This document shows positions 8,852 through 16,386 of a stretch of DNA of 64,000 nt, one piece after another. Source of the DNA: Solirubrobacteraceae bacterium (GTDB lineage Bacteria > Actinomycetota > Thermoleophilia > Solirubrobacterales > Solirubrobacteraceae). The stretch covers positions 124,001 to 188,000 of the forward strand of contig JAPSGI010000003.1 in assembly GCA_031177685.1 (NCBI GenBank). The letters are read 5' to 3'. Made by a program: the position numbers and the translations under genes. The stretch's first letter is position 1. The number at the start of each line of letters is the position of its first letter. Below the pieces are notes generated by a model, which was not told where the DNA came from, ran no database searches, and was given only the letters and a program-made list of their open reading frames with translations.

Positions 8852-10159
8852 ATGGCACGGACCGCCACGCTCGCGCTCGCGCTCCTGCTCGTCCACGCCC
8901 CCGCCGCGCTTGCCCTGGCGGGCGGCGGCTCGTCGGGCTACGGCGGCGGTGGGGGAGGCGGCGGCAGCTACGGCGGCGGCGGCAGCGGCTCCGGCAGCGG
9001 CGGCCCGTGGTGGGTGATGTTCGTGATCATCGGCGGGATCGTCCTGTTCCTGGCGGTGACCAGCTGGATCGGCGCCGCGCGCTACCGCGCCAAGCGCCGC
9101 GCCCGGGTCCAGCGGGTGCGCGCCGCGTCGGCGGAGGCCGCGCAGGACGACGCGCACTTCGAGCACGACCACGTCGTGGCGGAGGCCGAGCGGCTGTTCC
9201 GCGCCGCCCAGAAGGCTTGGGACGCGCGTGACCACGGGGCCCTGCAGGCGATGATCCCCACCGAGCTGTGGGAGGAGTGGAAGCGCCGCCTGGACGACTT
9301 CGAGCGCAAGGGCTGGCACAACCGCGTCGAGGTCAAGGCGGTGCGCGCCGAGTACGTGGGGCTGACCAACCGCGAGGACGACGCGCGCGACCGGGCGGTC
9401 GTGCGCATCGAGGCCGACGTGCGCGACTTCGTCGTCGACCGCGACGGCGCGCACGTGAAGCGCAAGGACGCCGGCGTGGAGGAGACGACCATCGCGCAGT
9501 ACTGGACGCTCGGGCGCGTCGGCGACGGCTGGCGGCTCGTGTCGATCGAGGAGCGCGCGGAGGGCGACCACCAGCTCGACGAGGAGCTCGTGGCCACGCC
9601 GTGGGACGACGAGTCGCGCATGCGCGACGAGGCGGTCGTGGAAGGCGCCGTCGCGGACGCCCCGGCCGGCGTCGCCACTTCCGAGATCGCGGACCTGGAC
9701 TTCGACGGCGACGCCCGCGCCGCCGCCAACGACCTGTCGCTGGCCGACCCGCGCTTCGCGCCCGGCGTGCTGGAGGCGGCCGCGCGCCGGGCCGTCGCGG
9801 GCTGGGCGGAGGCCGTCGACGGCGAGGACGGCGACCTCGCGGCGGTCGCGTCGCCGGGGGCCGTCGAGGCGCTCCTGTACCCCGGTGGCGACGGCTCGCG
9901 CCTCGTCGTGCGCGGTCCGCGCGTGCGCGCGGTGCGGATCGTCGCGCTGGACGCGGCGTCGCAGCCGCCGACCATGACCGTCGAGGTCGACGTGACCGGC
10001 CGGCGTTACGTCGAGGATCGCGACACGGCGGCGGTGCTGTCCGGCAGCCGGGACGGCGAGCGCGAGTTCACCGAGCGCTGGACGCTGGCGCTGGACGGCG
10101 CCGACGGCACGCCGTGGCGCGTGGTGGCCGCGGGCGCGCCGCCGGCCGGACCTAGCTAG
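8852..10159 (+). CDS. Tim44-like domain membrane protein
   Basis: A 435-residue protein with a signal or anchor helix (ATLALALLLVHAPAALALA), a Gly/Ser-rich spacer and one transmembrane segment (VMFVIIGGIVLFLAVTSWIG). After a basic region comes a Tim44-like domain with LWEEWKRRLDDFERKGWHNR and IAQYWTLGRVGDGWRLVSIEE. A second, related NTF2-like module appears to follow, ending in FTERWTLALDGADGTPWRVV. The family is membrane-bound and of unclear role in bacteria. A TTCAAT box ends 6 nt before the ATG, suggesting a leaderless message. The stop overlaps the convergent HD-GYP gene by 4 bp. Confidence 0.78.
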   Translation: MARTATLALALLLVHAPAALALAGGGSSGYGGGGGGGGSYGGGGSGSGSGGPWWVMFVIIGGIVLFLAVTSWIGAARYRAKRRARVQRVRAASAEAAQDDAHFEHDHVVAEAERLFRAAQKAWDARDHGALQAMIPTELWEEWKRRLDDFERKGWHNRVEVKAVRAEYVGLTNREDDARDRAVVRIEADVRDFVVDRDGAHVKRKDAGVEETTIAQYWTLGRVGDGWRLVSIEERAEGDHQLDEELVATPWDDESRMRDEAVVEGAVADAPAGVATSEIADLDFDGDARAAANDLSLADPRFAPGVLEAAARRAVAGWAEAVDGEDGDLAAVASPGAVEALLYPGGDGSRLVVRGPRVRAVRIVALDAASQPPTMTVEVDVTGRRYVEDRDTAAVLSGSRDGEREFTERWTLALDGADGTPWRVVAAGAPPAGPS

Positions 10160-11529
10160 GCCGGCTCGGTCTCCGTCGCCTGGACGTACGCGCTGACCCG
10201 CTCCTCCAGGGCGAGCTCGGCGTCGAAGTCGGCGTCCTCGCCGTGGCGGAAGGCGACGTCGTTGCGCGCCAGCAGCGTGATGAAGGCGTCCACCACCTGA
10301 GAGTCGAGCTGCGCGCCCGCGACGCGCTGCAGCTCGCGCATCGCCTCCATCGAAGACACCGGCTCGCGATAGGTCTCGCGCGCGGTCATGACGTCGTAGG
10401 TGTCGGCGACCGCGATGATGCGCGACGCGAGCGGTATCTCCTCGCCGGCGATGCGGCGGGGGTAGCCCTCGCCGTCCCAGCGCTCGTGGTGCGCCAGCAC
10501 GATGTCGGAGATCGGTCCGTACCCGTCGACCTGCGAGACGATCTTCGCCCCCTGGTAGGGATGCGAGCGGATGATCTGCCAGTCGCGCTCGGTGAGCGGC
10601 ACGTCGGCCTTGAGGATGTGGTCCGGGAACACGAACTTGCCGATGTCGTGCAGCAGCCCGGCGGTGTGGACGAGCTCCTGCTCGGACTCGGGCAGGCCGA
10701 GCTCCCGTGCGATCTCGCGCGAGTAGCGCGCGACCGCCGCGCAGTGGCGCGCGGTCATCCGGTCGCGCAGGTCGAGCGTGTGCATCAGCGCGCTGATGAC
10801 GCCCAGCTGCAGCGAGGCCAGCTGCCGCCCGCGCACCTCGAGCGCCTCGGCCCGCGACTGCGAGGTCAGCAGCTCGTGCAGCAGGTACTGGAACGTGAAG
10901 ACGACGACCGTGCACAGGACCAGCGCGGTCAGCCCGACCGTCTCGTAGACCGCAACCACGCCCACGGCGAGCAAGGCGATGGCCAGCTCGGCCGGGATGA
11001 GCGGGATGAACATCGCCTTCGTGCGCGCCCAGAGCGAAACGCCGTCCAGCGCGCAGACGGGCGCGACGACCATCAGGAAGTTCATGACGTTCGTCAGCAG
11101 GTAGATCCCGAACACCACGAGCAGGAGCGTCGTACCGTGCGCGTCCAGCCCGAGCTGGGACTCGATGGCGCGGAAGGCGAGGCTTCCCAGCAGCGGATAC
11201 GCCGAGTAGACGCCGAGGTTGATGATCACGAAGTCGCGCGGCGCGCGGGCTCGCACCGAGTCCACGATCGTCGAAGCGAGCCCGATCGCCACGGCGGGCG
11301 CCGGACCCAGCAGGACCATGGCCACGACGAGCGCGAAGTGAGTCGCCGAGATGCGGATCCGCCGTGTCTCGATCGCGAAGTGATCCGAGGCGACCGCGAG
11401 GGCGAGAAGCAGGAGCGGAAGCGGCCACGGCTGCCAATCCTCGGTGCGCGACGTGAGGACGGCCCCAGTGACCGCCCCCAAGAGCAGGGCCGCCTGACCG
11501 GCGGCCACCCAAGGCTTCCGCGAACGCAT
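10156..11529 (-). CDS. Membrane-bound HD-GYP domain c-di-GMP phosphodiesterase
   Basis: A 457-residue protein from ATG at 11529. About seven hydrophobic helices form an N-terminal membrane sensor, then a short coiled linker leads to an HD-GYP domain with HTAGLLHDIGKFVFPD and the GYP motif HHERWDGEGYP. This predicts hydrolysis of c-di-GMP to GMP under control of a membrane signal. I chose ATG 11529 over TTG 11583 because a sigma-28-like promoter (11539-11566) would start transcription just before it, and the TTG has no usable ribosome site. Convergent with the Tim44-like gene. Confidence 0.86.
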   Translation of the reverse strand: MRSRKPWVAAGQAALLLGAVTGAVLTSRTEDWQPWPLPLLLLALAVASDHFAIETRRIRISATHFALVVAMVLLGPAPAVAIGLASTIVDSVRARAPRDFVIINLGVYSAYPLLGSLAFRAIESQLGLDAHGTTLLLVVFGIYLLTNVMNFLMVVAPVCALDGVSLWARTKAMFIPLIPAELAIALLAVGVVAVYETVGLTALVLCTVVVFTFQYLLHELLTSQSRAEALEVRGRQLASLQLGVISALMHTLDLRDRMTARHCAAVARYSREIARELGLPESEQELVHTAGLLHDIGKFVFPDHILKADVPLTERDWQIIRSHPYQGAKIVSQVDGYGPISDIVLAHHERWDGEGYPRRIAGEEIPLASRIIAVADTYDVMTARETYREPVSSMEAMRELQRVAGAQLDSQVVDAFITLLARNDVAFRHGEDADFDAELALEERVSAYVQATETEPA

Positions 11530-11538
11530 GCCCGCACT

Positions 11539-11566
11539 GCATCGGCACGCGCGCCTGCCCTTCTGA
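11539..11566 (-). promoter_or_regulatory. Sigma-28/WhiG-like promoter of the HD-GYP gene
   Basis: On the minus strand TCAG (11566-11563), a 16-nt spacer and GCCGATGC (11546-11539) match the TAAA-N15/16-GCCGATAA consensus of sigma-28 (FliA/WhiG). Initiation about 7 nt downstream would fall at roughly 11532, 3 nt before the ATG. The same GCCGATGC box with the same spacer precedes the GGDEF/HD-GYP gene at 20636. Confidence 0.5.
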
Positions 11567-11617
11567 GGCGAGGAGGCGCTCAAACCTCCTCATCGCGGCC
11601 TAATCCTGGCGCCGCAT

Positions 11618-11902
11618 TCAGGCGCTTTGCGCCTCGAGCGCCTCGACGCGGTCGGCCAGCTCCTTGACCGACTCGATCAGCGCGGCCACCAATGCGGGGT
11701 AATCGACCATCAGGACGCCGTCGTCGTTCTCCGCCACGGCATCCGGGAAGGCGGCCTGCACTTCCTGTGCGATTACGCCCATCTCGCGGTTCTTGCCGGG
11801 GTACGACTGATAGGCCTCCTTGCCCTCCCGCCACTCGAAGGTGACGCCTCGGACCTGCCGCAGACGTTCGAGGACGGTGGGTTGCGACTCGCTTTGCTCC
11901 AT
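11618..11902 (-). CDS. Stand-alone peptidase_S74 (intramolecular chaperone) core lacking its N-terminal motif
   Basis: A 94-residue protein that matches the body of the peptidase_S74 / endosialidase chaperone domain: RLRQVRGVTFEWRE, then MGVIAQEVQAAFPDAV, VDYPALVAALIESVKEL and a short coiled coil at the end. In phage tail fibres this domain trimerises, helps folding and cuts itself off at a conserved serine. The usual opening motif SDxRLKxN is absent here but is encoded by the 17-residue frame just upstream (11978-12031). The start is ATG 11902 with AAGGAGG 5 nt upstream; the TTG at 11917 overlaps that ribosome site and is unlikely. No tail-fibre shaft domain is attached. Confidence 0.8.
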   Translation of the reverse strand: MEQSESQPTVLERLRQVRGVTFEWREGKEAYQSYPGKNREMGVIAQEVQAAFPDAVAENDDGVLMVDYPALVAALIESVKELADRVEALEAQSA

Positions 11903-11925
11903 CCAGTCCTCCTTCAAATAGAGAA

Positions 11926-11959
11926 AAGGCCCCGGTCAGCACGTGCTGACCGGGGCCTT
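11926..11959 (-). terminator. 34-nt perfect palindrome, probable terminator or attenuator between micropeptide and S74 core
   Basis: AAGGCCCCGGTCAGCAC (11926-11942) is followed directly by its exact reverse complement (11943-11959). As RNA it would form a stem of about 15 bp. On the minus strand it is followed by TTTTCTCTATTT, the layout of an intrinsic terminator. It lies 18 nt after the micropeptide stop and 23 nt before the S74 core ATG, so read-through would be needed to express the core. A dimeric protein binding site (centre CACGTG) is the alternative. Confidence 0.75.
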
Positions 11960-11977
11960 CTATCAGTTCCGCCAGCC

Positions 11978-12031
11978 TTAGAGGCTCTTGACGTTCTTCT
12001 TGAGGCGGGAGTCTGAAGCGCGGTAACCCAT
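11978..12031 (-). CDS. 17-residue micropeptide carrying the S74 N-terminal motif
   Basis: ATG at 12031 encodes MGYRASDSRLKKNVKSL and ends in TAA at 11978. AGGAAGGA lies 8 nt upstream as a ribosome site. Residues 6-17 (SDSRLKKNVKSL) match the beginning of the peptidase_S74 domain (consensus SDxRLKxNI), the part missing from the protein encoded 75 nt downstream. Joined end to end, the two products would rebuild a normal S74 domain. It may be a real micropeptide, a regulatory leader, or the remnant of a gene split by a stop and the palindrome. Confidence 0.6.
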   Translation of the reverse strand: MGYRASDSRLKKNVKSL

Positions 12032-12172
12032 TTGAAAGTCCTTCCTGATCGTTTTCTGGCCCTTCCTGAGCCGGACTGCAGCGTGGCAGGGATGATGAGG
12101 TTTTGCACGGATTGGGATGAAAGTTGCGCCAAAAAGGAGTTTTAGGATTCATTCAGTAGCGATGGTCCATAA

Positions 12173-13375
12173 GTGAGCGCACGCACGCTCGCCCCGCTCC
12201 GCGTGCGCTCCTTCAGCCGCCTGGCGGCGGCCTACACGGTCAACGAGGTCGGCGACTGGCTCGGCCTCGTAGCCCTCTCGGTCCTGGTGTTCCGCGAGAC
12301 CGACTCGGCGCTGGCCCTGACGGGGCTCTTCCTCGCGGCGAACCTGGTTCCGGCGTTCCTCGCGCCGCTGCTCACCGCGCGCATCGACCGCGCCTCCGTG
12401 CGCCGCGCCCTGCCGGCGATCTACGTGATCGAGGGCGCGATCTTCGTCGCCCTGGCGCTCCTGGCCGACCGCTTCTCGCTGCCGTTCGTTCTCTTCCTGG
12501 CGCTCGCCGACGGCATCCTGCTCCTGACCGCCCGCGCGCTGTCGCGGGCCGCCGTGGCCGCCGTGATGGAGCCCCAGGGGCTGCTGCGCGAGGGCAACGC
12601 GATCGTCAACGTCGGCTTCGCGGCCGCCACCGCGATCGGGCCGGCGCTGGGCGGCGTCGTGGTGGCGGGGCTGGGCGTCGCCGAGGCGCTGCTGCTGGAC
12701 GCCGCCTCGTTCGCCCTGATCGCGGCCCTGCTCGCCACGGCCCGCGCGCTGCCGGCGGCGCGACCCGACCCGGAGCCCGTCCTGCGGCGGGTACGGGCGG
12801 GCTTCGGGTACGTGTGGCGCGATCCCTACGTCCGGACGCTGGTGATCGGGCAGGCGGCCGCGTTCGTCTTCTTCACGACGGTCCTGCCGATCGAGATCGT
12901 CTACGCCAAGGAGTCGCTGGAGACCGACGACCGCGGCTTCGGCCTGCTGCTGGCCTCCTGGGGCGCGGGCATCTTCGTCGGGAGCCTGTTCTTCGTCGGC
13001 TCGCGGCGGCGGCCGCTGGCGCTCATCGCGATCTCCACGTCGCTGGTGGGCATGGCCTACCTCGGGATGGCCGGGGCCAACTCGCTGGCGGTCGCCTGCG
13101 CCCTCTCGGTGATCGGGGGAGCCGGCAACGGCGTCCAGTGGGTCGCGCTGCTCACCGCGGTGCAGGAGGTCACCGACACCACCCTCCAGGCGCGCGTCGT
13201 GGGGTTGATCGAGTCCGCCGGAGCCGCCATGCCGGGCGTGGGCTTCCTGCTGGGCGGCGGGGTGACCGCGCTGGCCGGCCCCCGCGTTGCCTTCGCCGTG
13301 GCCGGCGGCGGCGTGCTGGCCGTGCTGCTCGTGATGTCCACCCTCATGCGCCGCGTCGTGCGCGCCCGAGCCTGA
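12173..13375 (+). CDS. MFS transporter (EntS-like)
   Basis: A 400-residue transporter with about 12 hydrophobic helices, starting with GTG at 12173. The N-terminal SRLAAAYTVNEVGDWLGLVA and the loop after helix 2, TARIDRASVRRAL, match MFS_3 exporters of the enterobactin-exporter type. The middle segment RVRAGFGYVWRDPYVRTLV is typical of this group. The substrate is unknown. It is divergent from the S74 locus across about 140 bp of less GC-rich sequence. The downstream peptidase gene begins only about 14 bp after its stop. Confidence 0.82.
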   Translation: MSARTLAPLRVRSFSRLAAAYTVNEVGDWLGLVALSVLVFRETDSALALTGLFLAANLVPAFLAPLLTARIDRASVRRALPAIYVIEGAIFVALALLADRFSLPFVLFLALADGILLLTARALSRAAVAAVMEPQGLLREGNAIVNVGFAAATAIGPALGGVVVAGLGVAEALLLDAASFALIAALLATARALPAARPDPEPVLRRVRAGFGYVWRDPYVRTLVIGQAAAFVFFTTVLPIEIVYAKESLETDDRGFGLLLASWGAGIFVGSLFFVGSRRRPLALIAISTSLVGMAYLGMAGANSLAVACALSVIGGAGNGVQWVALLTAVQEVTDTTLQARVVGLIESAGAAMPGVGFLLGGGVTALAGPRVAFAVAGGGVLAVLLVMSTLMRRVVRARA

Positions 13376-13389
13376 CCTAAGCTGCCCGG

Positions 13390-15204
13390 ATCGCTTCGAC
13401 GACCCCACCCATCGCCGATCCCGAGGTCGAGCGCGTCGCCTGGGACCTCGGGCCGCTGGTCGAAGGCGACGGCGACGCGGGCGTGGAGCGGCTGCTCGAC
13501 GAGGCGACCGAGCGTGCGCGGCGCTTCGCCGAGGCGCACGCCGGACGGGTCGCGCAGTTCGACGCCGAGCGCCTGCGCGAGGCGATGGCCGAGCTGGTGG
13601 CGATCGAGGAGATGGTGGGTCGCGCCGGCAACTACGCCGCGCTGAGCTTCGCCGTCGACACCGCCGACCCGGCCCGCGGTGCGTTGCTGCAGCGTGTCCA
13701 GGAGCGCGCCACCGCGATCGAGACGCAGCTCGTGTTCTTCGAGCTCGAGTGGGCGGCGCTGCCGGACGAGCGCGCCGACGAGCTGCTGGCCGGCGAGGGA
13801 CTGGACTTCTGCCGCCATCACCTGCGCACCCAGCGCCGCTACCGGCCGCACCTGCTCTCCGAGCCCGAGGAGAAGCTGATGGCCGAGAAGGCGGTGAGCG
13901 GACGCAACGCGTGGACGCGCCTGTTCGCCGAGCTGACCTCCGACATCCGCGTCTCGGTGGAGGGCGAGGAGGGCGACGTCGCACTGGAGGTCGCGCTGTC
14001 GCGGCTGGTCTCGCCCGACCGGGAGGTGCGGCGGGCCAGCGCCGAAGGCGTGACGGCGGCGCTGCGGTCCGGCGCGCGCACGCGGGCCTTCATCCTCAAC
14101 ACGCTGCTGCACGACAAGAGCGTGGACGACCGCGTGCGCCGCTATCCGCACTGGCTGGCCGCCCGCAACCTGGCCAACGAGGCCTCCGACGAGTCGGTCC
14201 GGGCGCTCGTGACGGCCGTGCGCGCGCGCTACGAGCTGCCGCGCCGCTGGTACCGACTCAAGACCAAGATGCTCGGCCTCGACCGCCTGGCCGACTACGA
14301 CCGCTCGGCCGCGGTCACCCACGAGGAGGTCACGGCCACCTGGCCGCAGGCGCGCGAGCTGGTGCTCGACTCCTACGCCTCGTTCTCGCCCGAGCTGGGG
14401 GACGCGGCCCGGCGCTTCTTCGACGAGCCCTGGATCGACGCGCCGGTGCGCCCGCACAAGCGCGGCGGCGCGTTCTGTGCCTACACCGTCCCGGCCGTGC
14501 ACCCGTACGTGATGCTCAACTGGACCGGCCGCCGGCGCGACGTGCTGACGCTCGCGCACGAGCTGGGACACGGCGTCCACGCCGCACTGGCGGCCCGTCA
14601 GGGACTGCTGCACCAGCACACCCCCCTGACCCTCGCCGAGACCGCGTCGGTGTTCGGCGAGACGATCGTGTTCGGGCGCCTGCTCGAGCAGGACTCCTCG
14701 CCCGAGTCACGCCTCTCCCTGCTGGCCGAGAGCATCGAGGGCTCGATCGCCACGGTGTTTCGCCAGGTGGCGATGCACCGCTTCGAGGACCTCGCGCACA
14801 CGGCGCGCCGCGAGGAGGGCGAGCTGAGCGTGGAGCGCATCGGCGATCTGTGGGCGGAGTCCCAGGAGGAGATGTTCGGCGACTCCGTCGAGGTCACCGC
14901 GGGGTACCGGTCGTGGTGGTCCTACATCCCGCACTTCGTCAACACGCCGGGCTACGTCTACGCCTACGCCTACGGGCAGCTGCTGGCGCTGTCGGTCTAC
15001 CGGCGCTACCTCGACGACGGCGAGGCGTTCGTGCCGCGCTACCTGGAGCTGCTCGGCGCGGGCGGCTCGCGGTCCCCCGAGGAGCTGGGCCGCATCGTCG
15101 GCATCGACCTGGCGGATCCGGGATTCTGGGACGCCGGCCTGGACCTGGTCGAGTCGCAGCTCGAGGCGGCGGAGGGCGCCGCCCGCGACGCCGGACGCGT
15201 TTAG
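13390..15204 (+). CDS. M3 family oligoendopeptidase (PepF-like), probable ATC start
   Basis: About 604 residues. The zinc motif HELGHGVHAA lies near residue 400 with the downstream glutamate in TASVFGETIVF, as in M3B oligoendopeptidases that degrade short peptides in the cytoplasm. The conserved N-terminal VAWDLGPLVEG is encoded upstream of the first GTG (13483), and the frame back to the stop at 13378 contains no ATG, GTG or TTG. ATC at 13390, 6 nt after a TAAGCT box, would give the natural-looking start MASTTPPIADPEV. A start at GTG 13483 would remove about 31 residues that look homologous. Confidence 0.85.
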   Translation: MASTTPPIADPEVERVAWDLGPLVEGDGDAGVERLLDEATERARRFAEAHAGRVAQFDAERLREAMAELVAIEEMVGRAGNYAALSFAVDTADPARGALLQRVQERATAIETQLVFFELEWAALPDERADELLAGEGLDFCRHHLRTQRRYRPHLLSEPEEKLMAEKAVSGRNAWTRLFAELTSDIRVSVEGEEGDVALEVALSRLVSPDREVRRASAEGVTAALRSGARTRAFILNTLLHDKSVDDRVRRYPHWLAARNLANEASDESVRALVTAVRARYELPRRWYRLKTKMLGLDRLADYDRSAAVTHEEVTATWPQARELVLDSYASFSPELGDAARRFFDEPWIDAPVRPHKRGGAFCAYTVPAVHPYVMLNWTGRRRDVLTLAHELGHGVHAALAARQGLLHQHTPLTLAETASVFGETIVFGRLLEQDSSPESRLSLLAESIEGSIATVFRQVAMHRFEDLAHTARREEGELSVERIGDLWAESQEEMFGDSVEVTAGYRSWWSYIPHFVNTPGYVYAYAYGQLLALSVYRRYLDDGEAFVPRYLELLGAGGSRSPEELGRIVGIDLADPGFWDAGLDLVESQLEAAEGAARDAGRV

Positions 15205-15234
15205 CGCGCCGACCCGCCGGAAACGCCCCGGGGA

Positions 15235-16386
15235 GTGCCGCTCGCGCTCCTCTTCTCGTTCTCCGGTCCCGCCCCAGCCCGGCTGCCTGGTCGCCGGCTG
15301 ACGCTTCCCGCCCCGGGCGGGGACCCGGCGCTGCGCGAGGTCGCCGGACACTTCGCGGCCGAGCGCTCGGACGAGCCGTGGGTCGTGGTGGACCCGTCCG
15401 ACGGTGGGTTCCACGTGCTCAGCCCCACCGCGGCCCTGCCGCTGGACGCCCCCGGCCCGGCCCGCCCGCCCGCGCTGGCGCGCGCGGCCTGGGAGGCGGC
15501 CAAGCTGCCCCTGCGCGCGGTGGACGCCGTGCGCCATCCGGGGCGGGCGCTGGGCGGCGTGCTGGCCGCCGGCGAGCGCGCCGCCGGGGCCGCGACGGCC
15601 GCGCTGTGGCCGCGGCCCGATACGCCGTACGACGAGGACGGCGCGGCGCAGGTGCGCGTGACCTGGCTGCGCCTGGAGGCGGAGCGGATCGCGCCGCTCG
15701 CCGAAGGGCCCGGCGGCGTGGACGGCCTGCTCGCCTCCGCGGTCGGCCGCGCGCTGCGCGACGACCTGGACCGCCTCGGCCACGACGGCGAGGCGCGCGA
15801 CGCCAACCGGCTGGCCGCCGAGGTGCTGAGCGACGTGACGGCGGCGCCCGCCACCGCGCGGGTCGCCGGCCGCGCCCCGAAGCGGTTGCGACCGCTGCCC
15901 TTCCCGGCCGCCGGCCTGGCGCTGGGCGTCGCGGCGCTGCGCGACGACGGCGGCGTGACGGTCGGCGTCGCGGCCGACCCGGGCGTGCTGGACCCGGACG
16001 TGCTCGCGGGCGAGCTCGACGCGGCCGTGGGGGAGCTGCTGGACGCGGTGGGCGCGGCCCCGCCGCCGCCTCCGCCCGCGCCGCCCCCTCCCGCCCCACA
16101 GGCGGCCGAGCCCGAGCCGCTGCCCGGGCAGCCGGAGGCGCGCGTGGAGACGCCCACGGAGCTCGTCGGGGAGTTCGCCGACCCGGGCGCCGAGGATGGC
16201 GCCGGCGCGCGCGTGCAGGTCGCCGAGCCGTGGGAGGGCTACGGCGCGATGACCGCGCAGGAGATCGTGGACCGGCTGGCCGTGGCGACCGGCGAGGAGC
16301 TCGCGGTCGTGGCGATGTACGAGCGCCGCCACCGCGACCGGCGCACGGTGCTCGACGCGGCGCAGCGCGCGCTCAGCCGCCGGTGA
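15235..16386 (+). CDS. Divergent protein resembling the C-terminal half of a wax ester synthase/DGAT
   Basis: A 383-residue protein from GTG 15235. The central part has a linker PPALARAAWEAAKLPLRAVD and then LALGVAALRDDGGVTVGVA, reminiscent of WS/DGAT C-terminal domains; the catalytic HHxxxDG motif of that family is absent. A polyproline/alanine linker precedes a C-terminal helical module (YGAMTAQEIVDRLAVATGEE...YERRHRDRRTVLDA) seen in other actinobacterial proteins of unknown role. I cannot assign a reaction. The last 14 bp overlap the convergent pilB. Confidence 0.55.
   Translation: MPLALLFSFSGPAPARLPGRRLTLPAPGGDPALREVAGHFAAERSDEPWVVVDPSDGGFHVLSPTAALPLDAPGPARPPALARAAWEAAKLPLRAVDAVRHPGRALGGVLAAGERAAGAATAALWPRPDTPYDEDGAAQVRVTWLRLEAERIAPLAEGPGGVDGLLASAVGRALRDDLDRLGHDGEARDANRLAAEVLSDVTAAPATARVAGRAPKRLRPLPFPAAGLALGVAALRDDGGVTVGVAADPGVLDPDVLAGELDAAVGELLDAVGAAPPPPPPAPPPPAPQAAEPEPLPGQPEARVETPTELVGEFADPGAEDGAGARVQVAEPWEGYGAMTAQEIVDRLAVATGEELAVVAMYERRHRDRRTVLDAAQRALSRR

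Noticed and set aside
11620-11645. AGGCGC-TTT-GCGCCT hairpin at the 3' end of the S74 core gene
   Set aside because: It is coding sequence around the stop, short and without a T-run; possible but weak as a terminator.
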